DNA from: SZUA-442 sp963753185
GTDB taxonomy: Bacteria; Actinomycetota; Acidimicrobiia; Spongiisociales; UBA5794
Direction: 5' to 3'
DNA: 64,000 bases
NCBI GenBank assembly: GCA_963753185.1
Contig: CAVWBO010000007.1
Location: forward strand, 124,001-188,000
The translations under genes and the position numbers were made by a program. How positions within the stretch are numbered: the stretch's first letter is position 1; each line of letters begins with the position of its first letter. The notes under the pieces are model-generated. The model saw only the letters and a program-made list of their open reading frames with translations. It searched no databases and was not told where the DNA came from. This document shows, piece by piece, positions 44,073 through 53,051 of this stretch.

Positions 44073-46114
44073 CAACGAAGTCGAAGACGCCATGGTGGAG
44101 GAGGCGATCGATCCTTGCAGCGATCGGTGCCCTGGCAGCGTTCGGCCTGATCCTCCAGGCCTGTACGTCCAGCTCCGGATCGGGGAGCGGCTCGGTCGAC
44201 GACATCAACTCCCGAAGGGCTGAGGCCGGACTCCAGCCACTGTCGGCAGATCAATTCATGTCGGCGGGCCTGACGTACCTGCCGTCAGGCGAACACGACC
44301 CCTACGTCATGTTCTCGTCAGCGGGCCATGCGGGGCAGATGTATGTGATCGGCGTCCCATCGATGCGGTTGCTGAAGACGATCGGTGTGTTCACACCCGA
44401 ACCGTGGCAGGGCTGGGGATACGGCAACGAAGGAACGATGGAGGTCCTCGAAGCGGGCGACGTCGACGGCAAGGAGATCCGCTGGGCCGACACGCACCAT
44501 CCCGCCCTGTCCGAGACGGCCGGCGACTACGACGGCGAGTGGGTGTTCATCAACGACAAGGCGAATGCACGTATCGCCGTGATCGACCTGCGTGACTTCG
44601 AGACGAAGCAGATCGTGAAGAACCCGATCGCCATCAACGACCACGGCGGAACGATGGTGACACCCGACACGGAGTGGATCATCGAGGGCGGTCAGTACGC
44701 AACGCCGCACGGCTGGGAGTACGCACCGATCGAGTCGTACGAGTCCGACTACAAGGGCATGGTGACCCTCTGGAAGTTCGACAGGGACGCCGGACGGGTC
44801 GACGAGTCCCAATCATTCGCGCTCGAGCTCCCGCCGTACTGGCAGGACCTGTGCGATGCCGGAAAGCTCGCATCCGACGGCTGGATCTTCTGCAACTCCT
44901 TCAACACCGAAATGGCGACGGGCGCAGGAGAGGACGGAAGTGGGGAGAACTTCGAGGCAGGGGCTTCCGCCCGTGACAACGACTACCTCCACGTCATCAA
45001 CCTGAACCGGGCAGTCGAGCTCGCCGGGGCCGGACAGACCTTCGACGTGAACGGGTTCCCGGTCATCGGCCTCCAAACCCTCATCGACGAGGGTGTCCTG
45101 TTCTTCGTGCCGGAGCCGAAGAGCCCCCACGGTGTCGACATCGCGCCCATGGGCGACTACATCGTGATCTCGGGGAAGCTCGATCCACACGTCACCATCT
45201 ACTCGTTCGACAAGGTCCAGCAGGCGATCGCGGACCAGAACTGGGTTCCCGATCCGTACGGCGTCCCGGTGCTCGACTTCGACGCGGTGACGGAGGCACA
45301 GGTCGAGCTCGGACTCGGTCCGCTCCACACCCAGTTCGGAACCGACGGCTACGCGTACACGAGCCTCTTCCTCGACAGCGCCGTGGCGCGCTGGAGCCTC
45401 GGTGGTGAGAACTATCGCGGTGACGATGGGTGGAAGCTCGAGGGGACAGTGCCGGTCCATTACAACATCGGGCACCTCGCAGCGCCCGAGGGTGACACGG
45501 TCAGCCCAGATGGCCAGTACGTCGTTGCGCTCAACAAGTGGTCCATCGACCGCTTCTTCCCTCCGGGTCCCCTGCTTCCGCAGAACTTCCAGCTCATCGA
45601 CACATCGATGGCCCCGGACGCGAAGCCCGACACGGCTGGGATGACGGTGATGTACGACATGCCGATCGGCATGGGCGAGCCGCACTATGCACAGATCATC
45701 AAGGCGGACAAGCTGAGCCCGATGACGGTGTACCCGGAGATCGGCTGGGATCCCGCGGTCATGGCCGTCGATCCGAACGCGCCCCAGGCGGGAACGGAGA
45801 GGATCGAGCGCAACGGCAACCAGGTGGAGATCTGGATGACTGCGGTGCGCAGCCACTACACGCCCGATCGCGTCGAGATCAACGAGGGTGACGAGGTGAC
45901 CTGGCATGTCACGAACATCGACACCAGCTTCGATGCGACGCACGGGTTCTCGCTTCCCGCGTACAACATCAACCTGAGCCTCGAGCCGGGAGAGACAGCG
46001 ACGATGCAATTCACTGCCGATCGGAGCGGGGTCTACCCGTTCTACTGCTCGGAGTTCTGCTCTGCGCTGCACCTCGAAATGGCTGGCTACTTCCTGATCA
46101 AGCCAAGCGAGTAA
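44069..46114 (+). CDS. nosZ: Nitrous-oxide reductase, clade II (Sec lipoprotein form)
   Basis: 681 residues. The Sec signal ends in a lipobox-like LILQAC, Cys32, instead of a Tat signal. CuZ cluster His ligands: His143 and 144 (DTHHP), 192 (DHGG), 354 (SPHG), 420 (LHTQFG), 469 (GHLAAPEGD), 539 (GEPHY). The CuA domain at the C terminus has His625 (THGF), Cys660, Cys664, His668 and Met671 (YCSEFCSALHLEM). All expected ligands are present, so the enzyme should reduce N2O to N2. Start has GGGAGAGTAGG upstream and overlaps the Rrf2 stop. The operon order that follows (nosB, D, F, Y, L) fits clade II. Confidence 0.95.
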   Translation: MTTKSKTPWWRRRSILAAIGALAAFGLILQACTSSSGSGSGSVDDINSRRAEAGLQPLSADQFMSAGLTYLPSGEHDPYVMFSSAGHAGQMYVIGVPSMRLLKTIGVFTPEPWQGWGYGNEGTMEVLEAGDVDGKEIRWADTHHPALSETAGDYDGEWVFINDKANARIAVIDLRDFETKQIVKNPIAINDHGGTMVTPDTEWIIEGGQYATPHGWEYAPIESYESDYKGMVTLWKFDRDAGRVDESQSFALELPPYWQDLCDAGKLASDGWIFCNSFNTEMATGAGEDGSGENFEAGASARDNDYLHVINLNRAVELAGAGQTFDVNGFPVIGLQTLIDEGVLFFVPEPKSPHGVDIAPMGDYIVISGKLDPHVTIYSFDKVQQAIADQNWVPDPYGVPVLDFDAVTEAQVELGLGPLHTQFGTDGYAYTSLFLDSAVARWSLGGENYRGDDGWKLEGTVPVHYNIGHLAAPEGDTVSPDGQYVVALNKWSIDRFFPPGPLLPQNFQLIDTSMAPDAKPDTAGMTVMYDMPIGMGEPHYAQIIKADKLSPMTVYPEIGWDPAVMAVDPNAPQAGTERIERNGNQVEIWMTAVRSHYTPDRVEINEGDEVTWHVTNIDTSFDATHGFSLPAYNINLSLEPGETATMQFTADRSGVYPFYCSEFCSALHLEMAGYFLIKPSE

Positions 46115-46133
46115 CCGAGCAAGGAGCTCGACC

Positions 46134-46793
46134 GTGTCGGTCAGAAACCGGATTCTGGGGCCGCAGATCCCAGAGGATCTCACCCCCGAGGAGAAGCGTC
46201 GATACCAGCTACCCACGTGGCTGTTCGCCGGAGCTGCCCTGCTCCTGATCGTGTCGCTCCTCCTCCCCTACTGGGTGCTCAACCTCGCTGCGCCCCAGTT
46301 TCCGGACGGGCTCCGTGTCATGGCATATGTGAACAGGCTGGTCGGTGATGTCGTCGAGCTCGAGGGCCTGAATCACTACGTGGGTCTCGGATCGTTCGAG
46401 GACGGGGCTGTCTTCGAACGATCCGTGGCCGTGATCGCGATCGTCACGCTCGCAGGTCTCGTGGTGGCGGCCCTACGAATCCACTCAAGGTGGGTTGCCG
46501 TCCTGGTGTTCCCTGCGCTGGTGTTCCCCATCGTGTTCCTCGCGGACCTCCAGTACTGGTTGTGGCGCTTCGGCAACAACCTCGATCCACGGGCACCCTT
46601 CGCTGCGGCCGTCGGAGAGTTCACCCCACCGATCCTCGGGCCGGCCGAGATCGCGCAGTTCGACACCCTCGCCCTCCCGGGACCGGGCCTGATCCTGGCG
46701 TTCATCGCATCGGGTCTCATCGCAGCCGGCCTCGTCCTCCACAGGCGAGCCTGGAAGCCGCTCATCGAGCACACACAGGGGGACCAACCGTGA
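46134..46793 (+). CDS. NosB-like membrane protein
   Basis: 219 residues from a GTG with AAGGAGCTC upstream. Four to five helices (first about 28-50) and a conserved-looking VLVFPALVFPIVFLADLQYW. Clade II operons carry a membrane protein (NosB) directly after nosZ; length, topology and position fit. Function not established. The stop overlaps the nosD start. Confidence 0.7.
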   Translation: MSVRNRILGPQIPEDLTPEEKRRYQLPTWLFAGAALLLIVSLLLPYWVLNLAAPQFPDGLRVMAYVNRLVGDVVELEGLNHYVGLGSFEDGAVFERSVAVIAIVTLAGLVVAALRIHSRWVAVLVFPALVFPIVFLADLQYWLWRFGNNLDPRAPFAAAVGEFTPPILGPAEIAQFDTLALPGPGLILAFIASGLIAAGLVLHRRAWKPLIEHTQGDQP

Positions 46794-48172
46794 CCGTGCG
46801 ATGGCTCTTCGCACTCGTAACTCTGCTCGGCGTCCTTCCCGCATCACCTTCGGGGGCATCGACGGATCTCCAGGCGCTGATCGACGCAACTCCCCCCGGT
46901 GGGACCCTGACGCTCAGCCCTGGCACGTATGACGCCCCGGTGGCGATCACGAGCCCGCTCACCATCACCGGAAGCCACGACGCCATCGTCGACGCCCACG
47001 GTATCGGCTCGGTCATCACCATCGAGGCTCCCGACGTCACGATCGACGGGATCACCATCCGGGGCTCCGGGGACTCACTCGATCGAGAGAACTCCGGCAT
47101 CACATCGATCGATGCCTCGAGGGTGACGATCACGAACACGATCCTCGACGACGTCTTGTTCGGAGTGTTCCTGCGCACGTCTCCGGACTCTGTCGTGGAG
47201 GGAAACACGATCGGAGCCAAGAACATCGACATCGCCAGACGCGGTGATGGGATCCGGCTGTGGGAGAGCCATCGCTCGGCGGTTCAATCGAACGACATCA
47301 CCGGGGGGCGGGATCTCGTCTTCTGGTTCACCGACGGCATCGTCGTCAGCGGCAACACGGTGCGCGACGGCCGCTACGGACTCCACCTCATGTACTCGGA
47401 CGACGCACTGGTGGAAGGCAACGACCTGAGCCACAACTCGGTCGGGGCGTTCCTCATGTACTCACGGCACGCCACGGTGCGCAACAACGTCTTCTCCGGC
47501 AACACGGGTCCGAGCGGCTACGGGATCGGCCTCAAGGAGATCGACGATGTCGTGATCGAGCAGAACCGATTGATCGCGAACCGGGTCGGCATCTACCTCG
47601 ACAACTCGCCGACATCGGTCGCATCGGAGGGCCTCATCGCCCACAACCTCATCGCGTACAACCGCGTCGGGGTCCTCTTCCTCCCGAACGTGAAACGAAA
47701 CACGGTCGTCGGGAACACATTCATCGACAACGCCGAACAGGTGGGTGTCACCGGATCGGGCTCGTTCGGCGGCAACGAGTGGAATGCCGGTGGAGCGGGC
47801 AACTACTGGAGCGACTATGCCGGGTACGACGCGGACGGTGACGGGGTCGGCGACGTCGTCTACATGGTCAATGACCTCTACGACACGATCACCGACCAGC
47901 ACCCACAGCTCGCCTTCTTCGACGAGACTCCTGCGGCCAAGGCGATTGACATCGCCGCGCGGATGTTCCCGGTGTTCAGGCCGGCCCCGCTGGTCGAGGA
48001 CGAGCAACCGTTGATCTCACGACCGGCGTTGGCGCCGGTCGGGCGAACGATGGATGAATCAGGCAACCTCGCAATGGGACTCACGGCGATCGCCATGATC
48101 GCGGCGGGCATGGCGATCGTCGGCGTGCCGGTCATCCGCTTCCGGAGGTCGCGAGGGCAGGTGACGGCGTGA
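46790..48172 (+). CDS. nosD: Copper-centre maturation protein NosD
   Basis: 460 residues from a GTG overlapping the preceding stop. Signal peptide (about 1-23), then a right-handed parallel beta-helix with many NTI and GNTF rungs, and the NosD core GGRDLVFWFTDGIVVSGN and YGLHLMYSDDALVEGNDLSH. A C-terminal helix (about 430-450) anchors it. NosD acts outside the membrane with the NosFY ABC transporter in building CuZ. Overlaps nosF by 4 nt. Confidence 0.93.
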   Translation: MTVRWLFALVTLLGVLPASPSGASTDLQALIDATPPGGTLTLSPGTYDAPVAITSPLTITGSHDAIVDAHGIGSVITIEAPDVTIDGITIRGSGDSLDRENSGITSIDASRVTITNTILDDVLFGVFLRTSPDSVVEGNTIGAKNIDIARRGDGIRLWESHRSAVQSNDITGGRDLVFWFTDGIVVSGNTVRDGRYGLHLMYSDDALVEGNDLSHNSVGAFLMYSRHATVRNNVFSGNTGPSGYGIGLKEIDDVVIEQNRLIANRVGIYLDNSPTSVASEGLIAHNLIAYNRVGVLFLPNVKRNTVVGNTFIDNAEQVGVTGSGSFGGNEWNAGGAGNYWSDYAGYDADGDGVGDVVYMVNDLYDTITDQHPQLAFFDETPAAKAIDIAARMFPVFRPAPLVEDEQPLISRPALAPVGRTMDESGNLAMGLTAIAMIAAGMAIVGVPVIRFRRSRGQVTA

Positions 48173-49023
48173 TCACCATCGACCACCTCACGAAGGCCTA
48201 TGGACAGACGACGGTCGTCGACGACGTGTCGCTCACCGTTCCCGACGGTGCCGCATACGCCTTCTGGGGACCGAACGGGGCAGGCAAGACCACGGTGATC
48301 CGCTGCATCCTCGGCCTCGTGGCCTACCACGGCACGATCACGGTCGAGGGCATGGATGCCAGGAGCCGCGGCAAGGCCGTTCGGTCGATCATCGGCTACG
48401 TGCCACAGGAGCTGGCCTTCTACGACGATATGGGGGTCAGGGACCTCCTCGACTATTCGGCGGCACTCCGGGGACTCGGCCCTGACCGCGTCGAGGAGGT
48501 CGCACGTGCCGTCGATCTCGAGCACCACATGGACAAGAAGGTGTCTGAGCTCTCGGGTGGACTCAAGCAGCGACTCGGCATCGCGTCGGCGCTGCTCCCC
48601 GACCCTCCGATCCTGCTCCTCGATGAGCCCACGTCCAACCTCGATGCCCATGCACGGGACTCGGCGATCGAACTCCTCATCTCCCTCAGGAACGAGGGCC
48701 GAACGCTGCTGATCACCTCTCACCATGCCGACGAGGTCGGCATGCTCGTCGACTCGGTCGTCGCGATGGATCAGGGCCGCATCACCACGATCTGTCGACC
48801 AGAGGACCTGTCGGAGATGGTGGGACTCAAGGCCTGGATGCAGCTCATCCTCACGAACGGCTCGGCGGACAGCGCCCTCGAGGTCCTCGCCAGGTCCGGC
48901 TTCGTCGCGAAGCGCAACACAGGGGGCATTCTCGTTGAGGTCTCCGCGCAGCGAAAGGGCGCCGCGCTCGACGCACTCCATGGCGCAGGCATCCGGATCG
49001 ACGACCTCGAGGTGTGGCGATGA
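48169..49023 (+). CDS. nosF: ABC transporter ATPase NosF
   Basis: 284 residues, GTG start. Walker A WGPNGAGKTTVIRC (about 34-47), signature LSGGLKQRLG, Walker B ILLLDEPTSNLD. The last 70 residues form the C-terminal extension typical of NosF. Provides energy to NosDFY in NosZ copper assembly. Overlaps nosD and nosY by 4 nt each. Confidence 0.93.
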   Translation: MITIDHLTKAYGQTTVVDDVSLTVPDGAAYAFWGPNGAGKTTVIRCILGLVAYHGTITVEGMDARSRGKAVRSIIGYVPQELAFYDDMGVRDLLDYSAALRGLGPDRVEEVARAVDLEHHMDKKVSELSGGLKQRLGIASALLPDPPILLLDEPTSNLDAHARDSAIELLISLRNEGRTLLITSHHADEVGMLVDSVVAMDQGRITTICRPEDLSEMVGLKAWMQLILTNGSADSALEVLARSGFVAKRNTGGILVEVSAQRKGAALDALHGAGIRIDDLEVWR

Positions 49024-49886
49024 CGACCACAACGGTGCAGTCGGTGAGTGAGCGCCCGGAGGTGCGTCTCGTAGCGACGATCGCATCGAAGGAGGTCCGT
49101 GATGCGGCCACGAGCAGATGGTTCTGGATGTGGACGGCCGCCTTCACCGGTCTGGCTTCGTTCATGGCATCGGCCGCACTTCCCGGAGCACAGGTGTCCG
49201 GAGCGGGGACCTTCGGTCGCACTGCGGCCTCCCTCGTCGCCCTCACCCAGATCATCGTGCCGTTGATGGGCCTGACGCTCGGTGCCCACTCGATCGCGGG
49301 GCAGCGCGAGAGTGGTTCCCTCCGCTTCCTCCTCAGCCATCCGATCTCGCGTACCGAGGTGTTCATCGGCACGTTCCTCGGGCTCTCCGCTGCCCTCGCC
49401 GGGACCGTGCTCACCGGGTTCGGCGCAGCAGGCATCCTCACCGTTGCCAGGGGAGGGGGCACCGATGCAACGAGCTTCATCACGATCGCCATCCTGTCAT
49501 GGCTCCTCGCGGTCTCCATGCTGGGCGTCGGAATGCTGATCTCGACCTTTGCCGCCCGAACCGCGACGGCCCTCGGAATCGCCATCTTCGTCTGGCTGGT
49601 CCTCGCCTTCATCGGCGATCTGGGATTCATGGGCACCTCCGCTGCGACGAGCATGCCGACGGAGGTCCTTCTCCTGTCAGCCGTGACGAACCCCGTCGAG
49701 GCGTTTCGCCTCGCATCGCTGACGGCTTTCGACGGTTCGCTCGACGTCCTCGGTCCCGCAGGGCAGTACGCCGTCGATCGCTTCGGTGACGGTCTCGGGA
49801 GCCTGCTGATCGCGTTCCTGGCCCTGTGGACCCTCGTCCCGGCGGCAGCGGCCTGGGTGAGATTCGCCACGAAAGGGGACGTATGA
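49020..49886 (+). CDS. nosY: ABC transporter permease NosY
   Basis: 288 residues starting MTTTTVQSVSERPEVRLV. Six helices, with ASKEVRDAATSRWFWMW ahead of the first and QRESGSLRFLLSHPISRTEV in the first cytoplasmic loop, both typical of NosY. Membrane partner of NosF. ATG overlaps the nosF stop; stop overlaps the nosL start. Confidence 0.93.
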   Translation: MTTTTVQSVSERPEVRLVATIASKEVRDAATSRWFWMWTAAFTGLASFMASAALPGAQVSGAGTFGRTAASLVALTQIIVPLMGLTLGAHSIAGQRESGSLRFLLSHPISRTEVFIGTFLGLSAALAGTVLTGFGAAGILTVARGGGTDATSFITIAILSWLLAVSMLGVGMLISTFAARTATALGIAIFVWLVLAFIGDLGFMGTSAATSMPTEVLLLSAVTNPVEAFRLASLTAFDGSLDVLGPAGQYAVDRFGDGLGSLLIAFLALWTLVPAAAAWVRFATKGDV

Positions 49887-50434
49887 GCGACACCCCACGA
49901 CCCTGGATCCGGAACAGGGTCTTCCACCTCGTTGCGACAGTCATCCTCCTCACGGCCGGCTGTGCGTCGGCAGCCGCCACCGATCCACCCTCCATCAACT
50001 ACGGCCGCGACATCTGCGTCGAGTGCGGGATGATCATCCAGGACGCTCGATTCGCAGCGGCATACCGGCTCGGTGACGGCGAGGAGAAGGCGTTCGATGA
50101 CGTCGGGGACATGATCGTCCATCTCCGAGAGACGGGCGACTCCGTGGATTCGGAGGAGATGTGGGTCCACGACTTCGAGACCGAGGAGTGGGTCTCTGTC
50201 GATCTGGCATTCTTCGTACCGACCCTGTCGGTCGCCAGCCCGATGGGTCACTCGATCCTCGCCTTCTCCGACGAGGGAAGGGCGTCGTCCTTCGCTGCCG
50301 ATGTCGACGGTGAGGTGATCACGTGGGACGCGCTGAAGGCCCTCCCCATGAACAACGGCCTCATCGGCGATCACCACTCGAATGGATCTGCCGAGTCCCC
50401 ACCCATGGGCGGGAGCCACGACGGTGATCACTGA
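49883..50434 (+). CDS. nosL: Copper chaperone lipoprotein NosL
   Basis: 183 residues. Lipoprotein signal with lipobox LLTAGC (Cys27). The Cu(I)-binding motif is DICVECGMII (Cys45, Cys48, Met50), followed by AFDDVGDMIVHL and MGHSILAF, family hallmarks. The tail is His/Gly-rich and may also bind metal. NosL delivers copper to the NosDFY-NosZ maturation path. ATGA overlap with nosY. Confidence 0.93.
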   Translation: MSDTPRPWIRNRVFHLVATVILLTAGCASAAATDPPSINYGRDICVECGMIIQDARFAAAYRLGDGEEKAFDDVGDMIVHLRETGDSVDSEEMWVHDFETEEWVSVDLAFFVPTLSVASPMGHSILAFSDEGRASSFAADVDGEVITWDALKALPMNNGLIGDHHSNGSAESPPMGGSHDGDH

Positions 50435-50517
50435 AAGCCGCATCGAACGTGGGCGGACTTCCAAAGCTCACGACCCAGGAACACGAGATACAGTCGACAG
50501 AAGGAAGGAGCATCGGA

Positions 50518-50915
50518 TGAGACGTACGAAAGTGGTGGTGGTGGTCGCCCTCCTCGCCCTGGTACTCGCCGCGTGCGGCGGTGGCGATGACGGCGGAGAC
50601 GGAGGAACGACGACAGCCCCAGGGGCAGGGAGCGCAGGGGACCCCGTCGCAGGGGCGTCCGTGTACTCGGGGACCTGCTCCGCATGTCATGCCCCTGACC
50701 TGGCGGGAATCGACGGCCTCGGGAAGCCCCTCGCCCCGAGTGACTTCGTCTCGGCCAATTCGGAGGAGGAACTCGTCGCGTTCCTCAAGGTCGGTCGCCC
50801 CGCAAGCGACCCCCTGAACACCCAGGGTGTCGACATGCCACCGAAGGGCGGGAACCCGTCGCTGACCGACGACGATCTCGCGGACGTCGCCGCCTATCTG
50901 AAGGCCCAGCAGTAG
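50518..50915 (+). CDS. Lipoprotein c-type cytochrome 1
   Basis: 132 residues. Lipobox VLAAC (Cys20), a Gly/Asp/Thr linker (about 21-40), then a small monohaem domain: CSACH (Cys54, Cys57, His58) and likely axial Met107 (GVDMPPKGGNPSLTDDDL). GAAGGAAGGAG lies upstream. Probably an electron donor to NosZ on the outer face of the membrane, as haem c proteins are in other clade II operons. Confidence 0.9.
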
Positions 50916-51000
50916 ACCACATCGCGAGGCGGCGACGGGTCGCACCCGACGATCCGTCGCCGCTCCGTGATCGATGGTCGCGCAACCCGACGTCGTGCCC

Positions 51001-51032
51001 TATATTGCAGACCACTTGGCTAAGGAAACGCA
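51001..51032 (+). promoter_or_regulatory. Promoter -10 and leader of the third Rrf2 gene
   Basis: TATATT (51001-51006) is followed by a leader reading GCAGACCACTTGGCTAAGGA, similar in spacing to those of the other two Rrf2 genes; AAGGA serves as the ribosome site for the ATG at 51033. No clear -35 is seen. Confidence 0.4.
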
Positions 51033-51449
51033 ATGCGTCTGGAGATGACAAAGAAATCGGACCTTGCCCTCAAGTCGCTGCGCTGCATCGGTGACGCAGA
51101 GGGCGAGCTGGTTGCGGGCAAGTGGCTCGCGGACAAACTCGGCATCACGACGCACTACCTCCCCCAGGTCATCTCCCCACTCGTCAAGGCCGGCTGGGTC
51201 GCATCCACGCCGGGTCCACGGGGTGGTTACCGGCTGATCGTCGGCCTCGAAGGAATCAGCGTGCTCGAGGTGATCGAGGTCATCGAAGGCAGGATCGAGG
51301 ACCAGGGTTGCGTCCAACGCGGGATTCCGTGCCCGATCAACGACCTGTGCGCGCTCCACGCGCCGTGGCAGACGGCGAGGGATGCCATGCTCGCCGAGCT
51401 TGCAAGTGCAACCGTCGAGGCGAACGTCCGCCCCTGCGCCGACATTTGA
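51033..51449 (+). CDS. Rrf2-family regulator 3 of the nos island (full Cys triad)
   Basis: 138 residues. Winged helix (LADKLGITTHYLPQVISPLV; GPRGGYRLI). Unlike the two upstream paralogs it has Cys93, Cys100 and Cys106 plus His109, spacing C-x6-C-x5-C, the arrangement of Fe-S-binding IscR and NsrR. This one is the best candidate for the NO or redox sensor of the island. It lies between the two cytochrome genes. Confidence 0.88.
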   Translation: MRLEMTKKSDLALKSLRCIGDAEGELVAGKWLADKLGITTHYLPQVISPLVKAGWVASTPGPRGGYRLIVGLEGISVLEVIEVIEGRIEDQGCVQRGIPCPINDLCALHAPWQTARDAMLAELASATVEANVRPCADI

Positions 51450-51488
51450 GACCGGCGCCAGGGGACGGCGAGGATCGAGAAGCACCGA

Positions 51489-51896
51489 ATGAGGCGCAGG
51501 ACGCTCGCAACGGTCATCACCCTGCTCGCGCTTGGCATCACCGCATGCGACGGAGGAGCCGGACGTACTGACGGAGGAGGACCGCCAACGACCGCGGGAG
51601 AGGTCCTCGCCGGTGATCCCGTGTCAGGGGCCGCCGTGTATGTGGGGAGCTGTGCTTCGTGCCATGCACGGGACCTGTCCGGAGTTGACGGCCTCGGCAT
51701 GCCGCTGGCACCCAATGCGTTCGTGCAGTCCACCTCGGAGGAGGACCTCATCGCGTTCCTCCTCGTCGGCCGACGTGCGGACGACCCACTCAACAACCAG
51801 GGCATCGACATGCAGCCGAAGGGCGGCAACCCCTCCCTCACCGATCAGGACCTCGCAGACGTGTCGGCGTACCTGAAGGCCCATCAGGAGAACTGA
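51489..51896 (+). CDS. Lipoprotein c-type cytochrome 2
   Basis: 135 residues, a paralog of cytochrome 1. Lipobox GITAC (Cys20), a Gly/Thr linker, haem motif CASCH (Cys55, Cys58, His59), axial Met108 likely (GIDMQPKGGNPSLTDQDL). It follows the third Rrf2 gene by 39 nt, in the same direction. Possibly an alternative electron donor under separate control. Confidence 0.9.
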   Translation: MRRRTLATVITLLALGITACDGGAGRTDGGGPPTTAGEVLAGDPVSGAAVYVGSCASCHARDLSGVDGLGMPLAPNAFVQSTSEEDLIAFLLVGRRADDPLNNQGIDMQPKGGNPSLTDQDLADVSAYLKAHQEN

Positions 51897-51941
51897 CCGA
51901 AAGCATCGTGTTCACCATCTCGGTTCGTATGCTCATGACCG

Positions 51942-52958
51942 ATGGACACCACCTCCTCCCAACTCCCCGTCTGCGTCTACTGCGGAACCCCACGACCGGC
52001 CGACGAGAGCACCTGCCCCACATGTGGCAAGGGCTGGATCGACGTACGGGTCGGTGACGTCGCGGACCCGCCCGTCAACCCGCAGACTCCTCCCGCGGAC
52101 CCCGATGACACGCCGGCCCCGATGGTGCCTCCACCGCCGCCACCCATCGCTCCTCCCGCGTCACCGTCGTCGATCGACGACACCGGGGAGTTCAGCTTCG
52201 ACGACTGGACGCTTCCCCCCGACAGGCCCAAGAACAGGGGCATCTGGCTGATCCCGATCCTGCTGCTCATCGCGGTCGTCATCGTCTGGGTCCTCGTGTT
52301 CCTCGACAGCGACTCGACGCCAACAACCACACCCGTCCCAGAGAGCACCACCACGACAGCGCCAGAGACCACCACGACAACGGCTGCGCCGGAGACGACA
52401 ACGACCACCACGGTGCCGGAGACGACGACGACAACCGTTGCGGCGTTTCCGCCGCCATCGGCGTGGCCCCCCTCCGGGGACCCCATCGACACCGCCGAGC
52501 TGACACTGCGCGCCGCGGGAATCGGCCCGATCGACTTCGGCTCCCCCATCGGGGACGTGGCGGGCGCGCTTGGGGCGACGCTCGGCGAGGCGAGCGGATC
52601 CGGGGACGACGACCTGTGTCCTCCTGCCGAGTCGTACTGGCTGCAATGGAGCGACCTACGGGTGATATTCGACGGTTTCGGCGATGATGCGGTGTTCGTG
52701 TCGTATCGATTCGAGGATGTGGGTGCAGGAGAGCCGCTCGGACTGTCGACGCTCTCCGGGCTCACCGTTGGAGACACGGTCGCGGACCTCGCGGAGATCT
52801 ACTCCCAGTTCACGATCACATTCGAGCTCATCGACGGGGTCGACCACTTCCGGCTCCAGGACGGGGGCGAGCTCCTGCTGTGGGGACCGGTGTCCTCCAC
52901 GGAACTCGATGGCATCGTCGAGGGGATCTACAGCCCCAGCCCGTGCGAGACTCCGTAG
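51942..52958 (+). CDS. Zinc-ribbon membrane protein with Thr-rich linker (hypothetical)
   Basis: 338 residues. N-terminal zinc ribbon CVYCG...CPTCG (about 11-28), a Pro-rich stretch, one helix (about 99-116), an extracytoplasmic Thr-rich linker (about 120-170), then a globular domain (about 180-338) ending LLLWGPVSSTELDGIVEGIY. The C-terminal domain is homologous to that of the gene at 55033. Function unknown. Confidence 0.75.
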   Translation: MDTTSSQLPVCVYCGTPRPADESTCPTCGKGWIDVRVGDVADPPVNPQTPPADPDDTPAPMVPPPPPPIAPPASPSSIDDTGEFSFDDWTLPPDRPKNRGIWLIPILLLIAVVIVWVLVFLDSDSTPTTTPVPESTTTTAPETTTTTAAPETTTTTTVPETTTTTVAAFPPPSAWPPSGDPIDTAELTLRAAGIGPIDFGSPIGDVAGALGATLGEASGSGDDDLCPPAESYWLQWSDLRVIFDGFGDDAVFVSYRFEDVGAGEPLGLSTLSGLTVGDTVADLAEIYSQFTITFELIDGVDHFRLQDGGELLLWGPVSSTELDGIVEGIYSPSPCETP

Positions 52959-53051
52959 GCGTCGCGAGGTACATCCGGTACGACGTACCATTGTCTACGG
53001 ATCACTGCGAGGGGTAAGCGTGATACCAGCCACCACCACGGAATCACGCGC

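Noticed and set aside
44813..46216. A 467-codon open frame antisense to nosZ
   Set aside because: It mirrors the codon bias of NosZ, which has every catalytic ligand; the antisense product is Arg/Asp/His-rich with no domain and no ribosome site.
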